Below, piece after piece: positions 35,878 through 46,800 of a DNA stretch of 64,000 nucleotides (positions are counted from its first letter, which is position 1; each line of letters begins with the position of its first letter). Made by a program: the position numbers and the translations under genes. A model generated the notes under the pieces. It saw only the letters and a program-made list of their open reading frames with translations, was not told the DNA's origin and made no database searches. Origin of the DNA: Syngnathus acus (Eukaryota; Chordata; Actinopteri; Syngnathiformes; Syngnathidae). Location: NCBI RefSeq assembly GCF_901709675.1, contig NC_051092.1, positions 4,962,491 to 5,026,490 of the forward strand. Direction: 5' to 3'.

Positions 35878-37513
35878 CACCTGCCTTCCTTCCTTTTCTT
35901 CTTTCCCTCCTGATAATAAAGTCGTCATTGTGATACGACTTCATCATGCTGTTATCACATTAGATGTATAAGAAGACTTCACTTTCTCACCGTGAGAGGC
36001 CTACGTTTATTGCCTCCCGCACTCGAGATCTTGCGCTTTAGCCTGTCTTTCTGTCGCTCTCTCACTAATCCTTTCATTTCCTCCCACGCTGGTGGCACAA
36101 AAGGGGGCGATGCAATGAGACGACAGAGGACAGCAACATGAGGGAGGTGACGAATGATGTCACAAGTTGTGAGGGAGGCAAAGGGAAGAATCCAGGAGGC
36201 GTGAGGAGTGTGGGAATGTGCAAAAGAAAATACGTGTGGCCGTATGCGAGTGATGACAAAAGACGACACGGGAGGAAGGATGGCACGTCCGTTCTCAAGG
36301 AACGCCACAAATCCTTTGTCACGATGTTCTTAACAACGAGCACCGGGTCACTTTTGAAGTTACCCTTCTTGCTGTTGTTCAAACAGTCGAGTAGGCCATT
36401 CTGGAACTTGTATATGTTTTCGTTATGTCCTCTACATCAACTCTGCCTTGGCGGATTTTATCATGAAGTTAACGGATCAACTGGCAGCCCAGTTAAAAGT
36501 GAAACTTTGACGTCTATAGCCGTCAATGGCGGTGAATGAGTCAAGATGGGAAAATGATGACAGGAAGGCCGAATCCAGGGAAGTGTGTCGTAATACTTTG
36601 ACTTTGTCGGAAAATCACATTTGAAGATGGAACGGAATGCGTCGGTGCGTTCGATTGATTAAATAAAGTGTGAGATGGAAAGCTTGAGAGCGGAGGAACA
36701 ATTTCATTCCACCGCCACGATGCCACGTTACCCAAATCAACTGAATCAACGTATTGGCTGGATTATTATTATGGGGGTGGCGGGGGGGTCTTTCTATATT
36801 TCTGTTTTTATCCTGAAGAAAAAAAAGCCAAATGACATTTACTGATGCTCAAACGGGGGCAGCAGAGGAAATAGAAAATTGCTCATGAAAATGAAGGAAA
36901 TGGCGTGAATAGAAAAATCCGGCTCGAAGCCTTTACAATCACGAATGGAGGCCAAAAAGTAGGTCGAAAAAGTGACGGGGCGCAGTTAAAGAGAGCCCAA
37001 AACGACCCATTCTGTCGGACAGATTGCAGGGAGGAGGTAAAAAGAAGAAATGGACATCTCCATCGAGGAGATGCGGCGTTCTCGCCGGCCGTCTTTCGCT
37101 CCAGCGTGCAGCCAATTGGCGGGGAGGCCACAATTCTAGTTATGTGCTCCCTCCTCCAAGATCCACTTTTGAGGCCGAATGCCAGTTATTTGTAGGAAAA
37201 TAAAGACTCTTTGTGACATGCTCACATGGTACATTTGACGACACGTAGCATTGAAGCAAGCGTTTGGCGGCGCACGCGGGAGGGCAAAGCGGCGAGCAGC
37301 TGCCGACGCGGCAGGTGGAAGGCGCCAGACAAACGGAACACTTTGGCGCTGACGGCTGTGAAACGTTTCAATCTATGATGGATCTCCTCATTTGCAAATC
37401 ATGATGGGTGACGCCATAGCGCGCGTGTTTCTTACGCAAACGTGCCTTGGCAGAAAAGGCAGCCACCGCACTGGCGCGTTGATGATTATTGAGATTTAGC
37501 TATTGGAAGAGGC
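35878..37513. other. Non-coding stretch, nothing recognised
   Basis: A/G-rich and GC-richer segments (36060-36310 and 37010-37140) are open on both strands with no recognisable domain. No splice-bounded coding exon can be defended. Confidence 0.35.
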
Positions 37514-37527
37514 TGATTACGTAATCA
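37514..37527. promoter_or_regulatory. Perfect 14-bp palindrome TGATTACGTAATCA (D-box-like)
   Basis: The centre ATTACGTAAT is the canonical PAR-bZIP/E4BP4 (D-box) element, RTTAYGTAAY, and the palindrome extends two bases further on each side. DBP, TEF, HLF and NFIL3 bind such sites. Function here is inferred only. Confidence 0.35.
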
Positions 37528-37668
37528 TGTCTCACAATAATAACAAATAAGGCGTAAAATGTCACTCTCAATACATACAATATATTCCTATAAATCGCAA
37601 TGTCGCATTCCTGAATAGGCCCATGCAGGAGTTCCTTGGCGAGATTATTATATTGATAAAAAAAAAAG

Positions 37669-37706
37669 TTAGTTGGTTAGCTGGCTAGCTGGCTAACTGG
37701 CTAGCT
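37669..37706. repeat. Imperfect (GTTAGCTG)n short repeat
   Basis: GTTAG, GTTAGCTG, GCTAGCTG and GCTAACTG steps with a 4-bp rhythm follow a poly(A) run at about 37659-37667. Confidence 0.7.
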
Positions 37707-37720
37707 ATGTCAGTACCCAG

Positions 37721-37775
37721 ACTGACCTAGCCATCAGGACGGATGAAAAATACAAAAAGAAAAACAGAACAGTCG
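37721..37775. repeat. Dispersed repeat copy 1 (paired with 39053-39107)
   Basis: 55 bases match 39053-39107 in the same orientation with about three substitutions. Shared phrases include GCCATCAGGACGGATGAAAA and GAAAAACAGAAC. A short poly(A) run lies upstream of both copies (about 60 bp here), and GCTAGCATAAC lies downstream of both. Confidence 0.8.
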
Positions 37776-39052
37776 CTCATCAGGCGGCGGCGGTGCTGGT
37801 TTTCTACCTGTGCAAAAATTAATGCGTGTCAAATTTGGAGTAAAAACAAATGCCACCGCAAGCTAGCATAACATTAGCATAAGATATCGGCTGCATATCA
37901 GACACAGTCCTGACCAAATAAGCTTATGAAAATGACAACATAGAAGGATCCGCCGCTACTTCTTGTTTCATTGGCGCGGCATGTAGTAAACCTCCGCTCA
38001 ATCTCAGCCACAACATTCACCTCCACTCTGGTTTGTTGCGTGTCGCACCCGAACTACAGCGGTTACCACCTAAAAGCCGCAGTACAATCGCTGCATGACA
38101 CAGTTTGCCGCAGTGTGCAGCATTCACATACCAAAAAAGGACTTGGGCCTAATGCACTTTCCTTGTCATTTCACACCAAGCACTAAATATCACTTTACCC
38201 GAGGAAAAAGAAAAAAACAAAAAAAAAAGTCCTTTGACTCCTTTCTTAATGGATTTCTGCTGTGAGACTTCCAAGCTTCACCTGCACTCACGTGTGCTAA
38301 TATTTGCCATGTCCGCGCCTCTTAATGAGATTTCAAACGATTACCACGCCTTTTCTTTACTTTGTCTCAATATTCCCGATTTAGTTGGACGATTTGGCTG
38401 ATGCGATTTGGAAGAACGCCGCTCGTCCTCCGCAATTTTTCGACCCGCGGAAAGCTGTCTTCTTTCTATCTTATTGGTGTCAGCACTAGCTGGAAGGCGC
38501 TGAGATGCATCAAAAAAGCTCAGGGACTCATTACCAATTCCCTCTTCCAGAGAGGGATTAAATATTATTTATGATGCCGGGTGGTGGTGGGGGGGGTGGA
38601 CTTAAGTTCACTTCAATTGCTTCTGCCCCGGTTGTCGATCGAAATGACGCGCTCGCGGGCATCCGAGTCGTTCTTTGAGAGCCGAACGTGTCTGAAAGCC
38701 TCCGTTTTGCCGCAGGATACCTGTAAGAAGCTGGAGCGTCCAAATTAGGCTGAATGCACCAGGGGACTGAGAAATTGATATTGACTGACAAGAGCAATTA
38801 GAATCCGTCTTCACGTTCTCTGCAGCCGGTAACAATTGGCAACGTGACCGCTGATTAGTATTGATTTGTGGTTTAGTTACCGGTCGATGAAAAGGAAGAC
38901 ACTCCATAAGACTTATTTTATAATTATTTGTATTACGAAGGCAGGGGACTGATTTTTAGCATCTTAATCTCTTTTTAAATCGGGAAAGAATCGGCAACTT
39001 TGTGCTTGCTGTTTTTAAACTGTTTGCGGCATTTAAAAAAAAAAAAAAAAAG
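37776..39052. other. Non-coding stretch between the two dispersed copies
   Basis: Unique DNA. A TATTCCCGATTTAG and GATTTGG-rich segment at about 38370-38420 looks enhancer-like but has no supporting data. A G-rich run is at 38580-38599. Confidence 0.3.
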
Positions 39053-39107
39053 ACTGACCGAGCCATCAGGACGGATGAAAAATACAAGAAGAAAAACAGA
39101 ACGGTCG
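39053..39107. repeat. Dispersed repeat copy 2 (paired with 37721-37775)
   Basis: See the first copy at 37721-37775. A 17-base A run ends just before this copy at 39051, as expected for one end of a retroposed family or for a local duplication. Confidence 0.8.
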
Positions 39108-39285
39108 AAATCGAAGCAGCTAGCATAACTGTTAGCATATATGACAACCAGATTTTGGTTTGGAAGTCATTGGACTTGTAAGTCATGACACAAACACTCA
39201 ACACAAGCTAGTTTATTGTCGATTGATCATTTGGCGTCGTTAGTGCCAGCAGGTTGATCTCTGCGAGCCCGCGTAAGCTAGTTTT

Positions 39286-39542
39286 TAAGATTAAAGATTA
39301 AAGTCCCAATGATCGTCACACACACACCTGGGTGTGGTGAAATTTGTCCTCTGCATTTAACCCATCCCCGTGTGATTTTAATCCATCCCCTGGGGGAGAG
39401 GGGAGCAGTGAGCAGCAGCGGTGCCGCGCTCGGGAATCAGTTGGTGATCTAACCCCCCAATTCCAACCCTTAATGCTGAGTGCCAAGCAGGGAGGCAATG
39501 GGTCCCATTTTTATAGTCTTTGGTATGACCCGGCCGGGGTTT
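39286..39542 (-). mobile_element. tRNA-derived teleost SINE fragment, truncated in its head
   Basis: Read on the minus strand, the element starts inside the tRNA-related region (AACCCCGGCCGGGTCATACC, part of box B). It continues with a conserved body including GGTTGGAATTGGGGGGTTAG and GGATGGGTTAAATGCAGAGG. It ends in GTGACGATCATTGGGACTTT with short TTTAATC repeats. This body is one I recognise as widespread in teleost genomes, but I will not fix a family name. Box A and the rest of the tRNA head are missing, so this copy could not be transcribed from its own promoter. Confidence 0.8.
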
Positions 39543-39860
39543 TGGCTTGTTGTAGCCGCTAACTAGCATTTGTGTGTTTTGCTAATTGTACTTTACAATA
39601 AACAGCTGAAAGAAAGTAAATTGGAGATTGTGAGTCTTATTTTGGGCTTAAAACAAAAAGCAAACAGACCTGCCGAGTCACAGCTGGAAAAACTAAATTA
39701 GGGTCTTCGAAGATGAGAAAAAGATCGGTATCTTTGAGCTGCAAAATTCCCCAACAGTCATCAAAGGAATATTTTGATGATGCTCATATTTTGAAGGTAA
39801 AGAGTTGAGAGACAAGGTTAAGCACAGAGGTGAAGCCAAGCAGCAGCAGCAGCCTCCTCG

Positions 39861-39883
39861 GAGATGTAATCTGATTACATCTC
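39861..39883. repeat. Small palindrome GAGATGTAATC-T-GATTACATCTC
   Basis: The 11-bp arms are perfectly complementary with a single central base. Too short for a stable long hairpin, but it presents a symmetric homeodomain-like GATTA pair. Confidence 0.7.
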
Positions 39884-42339
39884 AGCATTTGTGTGATGTT
39901 TGCATCCTTGAGTAAAGGTTATTTCATTAGTAATCCTTTGTGGAGAAAGATCAGCTGCTATCGCTCTTTAGCATCAGCGGTTTGGCGGACCCGCATTCCG
40001 TCGGGATTCTGACATCAAGGCCGATTTTTTTGATGTCGCGCCTCCGCCGAGGTGCGGCAATATCGCCGCGGACCTTCCATTTCCCGCCATCTGTCTGCGC
40101 TCATCAATGCGTGCGCTGTCGCGGGGTGAGGACGTGCTGAGAGGGGGAAACGTCTCAGTATAAACTAGCCTTAAAAATAGAATATAAAAAATTCCTGGCT
40201 CCACTAAAAGGCATCGCTGCGGCGAGGCTGAGCAGCGTTTTATCAAAGGTGTCGGCTCGCAGCTTGACACACAACGTCGGTTTTCTGACGGGATTATATT
40301 CCCGTTTTTGACAAATCTTGGAATTTAAAGCCAAGCTGCTGCCAAATGGCAGATATTTAGTGGAAGGCAGTTGTTCCATTGTTGGGAGAAAAAATTCCAC
40401 CCGTCCCCCAATCGATTTTTGTATCATGTACAAAACGTTAAGTGGATGACAAGCAAATCTTTTTACTTTGCTAATTTTGAAGTATTCAGTCATTCACTCA
40501 ACATAAGCCACTGAAGTGAACACTATTGTGTAAATTGAAAAGAAAACATCATTGCTATTAATTTTTATTCACTCTTAGTTTAAAGTATATGTCTCCCTAA
40601 GGAATAAAATCTCCATCCCAGTGGTGGGGGGTGGGGGGGGCGACTTGTATGCACTGACGCGTGGCCATAATGAGATGCCAAAGCGATGGTGGCGCATTGA
40701 AAAGATAACACTTTCATTAAGCTTAAATAAATCAATTTAGGAAGGCAAAATTAAAATTATTCAACTATGAACGATCGGAGGCACTGGCGTATTAGCAATC
40801 TGTAATTAAAGTGAAATGTAAAAGCAGTTAGTCACACTTCATTAAAGAGAAGAAACATCACATGCAATGCGGGCTCGCCAAGGCTGCACTTCAAGATTTG
40901 TTTTTTGTTTTTTTTACTGTGGGCGCCATTTTTACATCTTCAAGTGCTATTTGTTTGATCAATGATCACCAAATAGAACCTGCTCAAGTTACGTCATGAT
41001 TTGAAGGACGGATTTGCCTTCATTTAAAACAGAAACGACGGCCAGATACGAGGCCGGCAAAAATGACAGAGGCAACGACTCGTTCTTCAGAAACGCCTGA
41101 CGTGTCTCGGCCGCGAGTATCGCTCGGATCTCCATGACGAATCGCTCCACAAATCTCCTCACCTCGCAGACAAAGCAGCCGAGTAGCCGCTCCCTGACAA
41201 ACATCCATCGTCGCAACACGTGATGGACTTGGGTGGCTCGGCGGGGTTACTTCAATGATTTATGAGGAGCATCTTGAGTAACACGCGTGTATTAAAAATG
41301 CACACGCAAGCGACTTTTGTCCTGGCATGCGATGGTCTGATGGGGTTCAAATTGCGGATGCGAGTGGAACTCGTTCCTTGGAGCGGAAATGTCTCCTACG
41401 AGCAAGACGACTTCTACCTTGACCTATTTTACTTCCACTATTTGAAAGTAAAATCACTGTTGATTGTAAGCTAATTTCGTTTAGCCACCGCCGCTAATTA
41501 GAACAAATACTGTCATACGACCGCAACTGACGCGGAACGACTCAACTCAGAGCGGCTAACAGTTTAGCCCGTTAGCAGGGAGTCAACCGCTTCACGCGCT
41601 AAATAGCCGTTAGCAGCAGCCGCTACGCCCAAGTCCCTCGAGAAGGCCGGGCCCTGCGTTCAAAGTGACACGCGTGCGGTCGCGGTCACAGATAGTCCCA
41701 TAGAACCTGAGGATGGCGACTCCAAATGGACCAAAATAAGACCTGTAAAATAGGTATTAAAAACTCAAATCTGCCCACAGAGCTCTGAAATTGATGTCAA
41801 TCAATGCATGCAGTAGCACGGCTCTAAATGTCACTTTTGGCTAGACTGAAAGACAAGCAACGTGTGAGCTGCCGGCGCCAAGGTCGACTGATTTAGCAGG
41901 CGGCTCGCAGCATCATCAAAGGCCGTCATCCCCCTAGGCGTCGCTTGCTCAGCCGCGCCGCGATCATACGTATTTGCACTTGATCATTTCCCCCAACGCG
42001 AGCTTGTCACCTCACTGCTCTGCGACACTTAAAGCCAACACAGCGCTCGCACCCTCAACGGCGCAGCCCACCGCTCCACCGGGAAGCAGGGAATTGACCT
42101 TATGGCCAACCACGAACATCGCACGCTTCGCCACCTGAAGGGTACGAGGACGCCGCCTGTGCCGATCCCCTAAATGAGGACATGCGGGAAAGCAGCCTCT
42201 GGTGTTTTGATGCACTTTTATCTACTCATTTATGCTTAGTTAGTGGGAATATAAACGTACCGCAACGTTTCAGCAAACGTTACAGGAGGCTCCGTTAATT
42301 GAGTCCTCCTGAATTTATATTCAATATACATTTCTAAGT

Positions 42340-42560
42340 TACTTGGGCTCATAAACGCCCTTCATGGTATGAGCAAACAGCTTGTTTAAGAAAAGCAGCG
42401 TGCAGCAGCCAGGAGGAACTTGCCATCGCTTAAAAAGGTCTCATCTCCGGCATTAATTATTCACAAAGCTTCACAGTCTGATCTGTGCTATTAAAATGTT
42501 CAATTATGAATGTTTACCGCATGTTTGCATTATTTTGCAAGAGCGCAGGCTCCGCCCGCA
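42340..42560. other. Candidate conserved non-coding element
   Basis: Repeat-free sequence with CATTAATTATTCACAAAGC at about 42453, TGCTATTAAAATGTTCAATT at about 42486 and GCATTATTTTGCAAG at about 42527, embedded in moderate GC. The motif spacing resembles vertebrate conserved enhancers. This is a composition-based guess. Confidence 0.25.
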
Positions 42561-43601
42561 TTACTATTCCGCAGCAGACTGTAAACATGGCCGCGCATCG
42601 TCCGGAGAGAATTAGGGGTGCGGTGAAAACAAGATTTGTTGAGGAGTTAGCCGCAGCTGTCTAGAGTGTTCAGCATCAGCGAGCTTCACCCCGATGGAAA
42701 CTCCTCGGAGGCCACGCGGTAGCTCTCGCCTGTCTATTTGATACTCTGGTCACTCGGTTCGTCCCGTCCGGACCGTCGCGAGGTTCGGGCTACAAAAAAA
42801 AAAAAAAACAGAGGTGTCGACACTTTTATGCTTTCTTGTGAGTCCACGTGTCAAAATAAATCACGACGGGAGGTTCGTGGACGTACACGTTTGACAACAC
42901 GGCAGCTAAGTGAAGCGTGTGTCGTACGGCTTGACCCTGGAAAAGGAGATGATGGATCGCCGGTCGAATGGATTAATGCCAGACTGCATTCCACCGGGCC
43001 GGCCGGCCAAAAAGACACTTCCAATAAATTCAGCGGCCATTACCCCGCATCCGGGTGATGGATGGCGGTCGTCAGTCGGTGTCTTCCCGTGTCACCTCTG
43101 GACAGGTAAAAAGCCGCCTCGCCTTCTCCTTTGACACGTCGGAGCCAAGTTGAAACGAGGCCTTCTCGAAAAAGGTCAGCCAATACTCAGTAGAACCTCC
43201 CAAGTCATGAGATAACTTCAAAGTTGTTGGAAATCTGATATCCGGAATCAGGCCTCTTCCAAATGCGGCTAAAATTATAATTGTAATATATATTTGAATG
43301 CATATCTACTCCGTGAATGCCCGGCAGCTACCAAGGACAACAAGCAGTCATGGCCACTGAACTTGCAATTTCAACTCATTCTTATGAGGAAAGCAAGCAG
43401 CAGAAGGTATGAAAAGCAGCATTTCACAAGGTGAGAGTGAAGCTTCCAGCATGACAACTAAGAGCAAAGCTTTGAGGGTCTCTAATTAATCAGAGCAGTC
43501 TCCAGATGAGCATCAAAGACCTGAGCGCGTTCCACTTCTCTGCTTGCTAACCGCACGCCACAAGACGAGTGGACTGGAGCCGGCATGACCTGAGGTGTCT
43601 C

Positions 43602-43689
43602 AAAGTCACTGACTGCAAATATAATGAATAAATCTGTCCTCTCGAACAAGAGGACAGATTTTTTCATTATATTTGCAGTCAGTGACTTT
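43602..43689. repeat. Near-perfect inverted repeat, 41-bp arms, 6-bp loop
   Basis: The left arm 43602-43642 and right arm 43649-43689 are reverse complements with one mismatch. The loop is CGAACA at 43643-43648. The arms begin AAAGTCACTGACTGCAAATA and end at CTGTCCTCT. Such a structure can extrude a cruciform or fold as a long RNA hairpin. It lies 11 bp from the hAT-like terminus at 43701. A fold-back replication event, a palindromic MITE and an assembly artefact are all possible. Confidence 0.95.
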
Positions 43690-43700
43690 CGACTCTAGAT

Positions 43701-43800
43701 CATAGGTGCCAAACTCAAGGTCCAGGGGCCAGATACGGCCCGCCACATCATTTTAGGTGGACCGCGAAGACAAATTGTCTTCACGTCAAAAAAATACAAA
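43701..43800 (+). mobile_element. hAT-like DNA transposon terminus (fragment)
   Basis: CATAGGTGCCAAACTCAAGG opens a segment containing GGGGCCAGATACGGCCCGCC and ACATCATTTTAGGTGGACCG. This is the terminal signature of a hAT-superfamily repeat common in fish (CAG-GGTGTCAAACTC type). The right boundary is unclear and no matching opposite terminus or 8-bp target duplication was found, so only a fragment is called. No transposase frame is present. Confidence 0.6.
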
Positions 43801-46800
43801 TTTTGAAAATAATTGAAAACATTTTACTAGTCTCTGATTTAAAACTAGTTATTAATCACTTATTTGTAACTTGACTTGTTTTATTCTGGATTTACTTGAA
43901 AAGAAACACAAATAGGAAGTGAAAGCACTCTTGACTCTTGTGAGTGATTTAAATTCATTATACCAAACTAAGATCAGGCGCTAATTCTAACACAGGCAAC
44001 CAATTCATTCAGTTGTTTACATTCCTCGCTAGGGGCTGCCGTTTTGGTTAGCAACAGAGTTCAAATGAGCTCAGCACTTAACGCGTCTATGAACTGAGAA
44101 GATTACAGGTACTTTTTTTTTGACAGGGTAAAAGGAGGACAGGACCCGACGCACCCGGTGATGTCGTCCACAGTTTTACCGCTTGAACTTGACATCTGAT
44201 CTCATCTAAAAAAAATCTCTCCGGCGTGTATCATGAAACGTGTTTGAGCATCTGTTATGGGCCTCCTTCACGTCCACTCCAAGACATGGAAAAACAGACC
44301 TTTCAGCCTGACGACAATAAAAAGCGACGATAACTCCTACACTAACTTTTTTCTCGGACGGGCGGCGCTCGTGCGTTGCGCTACTTCTTCCTCCTCATAA
44401 CCTGCACAACTTCCATAAATTTGATGATTCATGAAGGAGACGTCTATAAAATATCACCATCTACCCGCTTCTCATTCAACACTTTGATGCTTTATTAAAC
44501 ATAACATCAGTTTCAATGGCCCCGAGTGGTAAATAAAGACTTTTTTTTTTATGATTATTTCCCTCCAGGGATTAAAATGGGCCTAATAAATAAACAAAAA
44601 ATTCCCATGAAAAATACTCCCATAATCGGGGAATCACCTGCATTCTATTGATCTTGAGAAAGTAGTCTATTTTCCCCAAATGTAATTTTATGGACACTGG
44701 CAGGAAATCGATAGCACACACAGGATGTGGTAGCAAATGGGAAAAAAACATCCATAAAAATATATTTGTGGCTGCTTCTTCAAAATAACTTTCCAAATAA
44801 GTGCAAGTTTGTTTTTTTCTCCATTTTCTCCTTTTGTGTACAAAAAAGCCGCACGCACAAACAAGCTAAAGTTAATTATTATATTATGTATATGTTATAT
44901 TACATTATATTATATCAAATTTTAAATAGAAAATATTATTGACCGTTCCAACCACCTCGCAAGCAACATTTAGTCTTAAAATACATTGATACGCTGTTTA
45001 TTCGTAATATCAGTCGAAACGCTCGCAACTAACTGGATTAAAAATCAATCGGGTGCCCGCTTCCCACACCAACCAAGTCTTGTTTCTGGGAGCTCCTCGA
45101 CATCAAAAGTTTACGAAGCAAAGGATCTCCCACAGCTGGATAACAAGGTCCTTAAAGGTGGATGCAGATGGCGCCACTTGTTATGTGGGGGGTTGCGGCA
45201 TAAATACGGCAGGGCCATCCAATAACGGCGAGTACACGTTGTGCATCATCCACACCTCACAAAACGTCAGCAGGCGGAGCGGCTGCCGTAACCTTGACGA
45301 TGACAATCGTGGCTATTCAAATGGGGAAGAGCGCCGTCGTTTTCGCTGGGCCGGGATTAGAGCGCCTCCGTCGTGGCAACGCTGTCGGGAGAATTGATTG
45401 ACTCAATTACCCGCGATTGATTACGCGGTAAGCGTCGTTATTTAAAGGGAGGCTAAGGCGCGTATTATCGTCTGGAGTTTATTGCCGCGTCACTTTATTA
45501 CCACCGCCGAGGAGTTTGTTTCCATTGATATGGATTTGTTGCTTGTGTGCAAGTCGTACTTGGCTAACGTTGTTGACGTAGCACGCTAATGAAAAGCAGA
45601 GGTAAGAATTGAAAAATAACTATTTTAACACGATTATTTGCCAGGCTAGAATCTGTCACGGGAAAGTGTCTTTAAGCAAATTTAACTCTGAGTGACCAAG
45701 TCAGCAAAGTTGCTAACTTGAGTTGCTACGTGGGAGTGTCGTTAGGCGCCATCTGGCTCTCGCCAGCGGCAGGAAGGACCATAACGTCGCATTGCACCCG
45801 GTGGCCTCATCCGACGAGTGTTTAAATGCATCTCTCGTCGGCCGCCCTCTTCTGTTTGGGATGCGTTTAACTGCTCGCCCCTCCCCCTCTCTGCTCAGCT
45901 ACGATGTTCGCGTTTAATTAGATGCATCATCTTTAACGTTGGTAAATATTAAATCTGATAAAAATTGGAATTAGGATTTGTCTTCGTCAAGAGAGAAATG
46001 TGGGCTGCGGCGGGGGCCGGGTGGGGGCTAATTAATGGAAAGATCGATGATGGAGGTAATTACACCAGCTTTGATTCTGGTATCTGCTCAAAGTGCGTCG
46101 CCGTCTGCATTTTCTTTATGAGCATTGTGTGGTTTCAAGCGGGCAGAAGTAGTTGTGGCGGTGAACAGAATCAATAGCGCTGCTCGTTTACATCGCCGTC
46201 TGCCTTGTTAAAGCTCTTGGAAAGTTTCAGACGTGGACAATAAATGTGGCATTCGCCCGCCAATCTATCGTGGCAAGTTTGAACAAGTTTCTAAATTAGG
46301 CACTAAGGCCCAGCGACGGAGGAAGCGTCCTGCTGAGGCTCGTTCGACTTGACTGTTTAAGAAAAAAAAAAAGGAATGCAAGTCAATAACTATATTGATA
46401 ACGAGACGCTCAAGAGTCACCCACGTCTGTTTTGGGATCACACGTGTTGCCCGCCGCTGGACATAAAGTCGACCGTGGAACACCTCAGTAATGTTTGGAG
46501 GCGCTGAGCTGAGGATAGTATCCATTGAAAAACGATGATTAAATGATTAAATTGATAAATAAATAATATTGAAAAATAGCCATATAAACATATAAATAAT
46601 AAATATAATAAAAAATAAATAATATTGTAAACCTTTTTCAAGAATACGACTTGTTTTGAAGAAAACAAAAAAGATCTGACAAGTGAGGGCAACGTCTGCT
46701 CTTTCTTCAGCTTCTTCACTGGTGCCTTTACGAGCCCCATGGGAGCTAATGTGGCTCCTTATCTGGCTGAGATGAAATGAGGACCGTTGAGCCCTTGGTC

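Larger units (their letters stand above)
39543..43601. other. Non-coding stretch, nothing recognised apart from small motifs
   Basis: Contains an 11-bp-arm palindrome at 39861-39883, a candidate conserved block at 42340-42560 (listed separately), and GCTAAC/TTAGC clusters at about 41553-41620. No exon or transposon was recognised. Confidence 0.35.
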
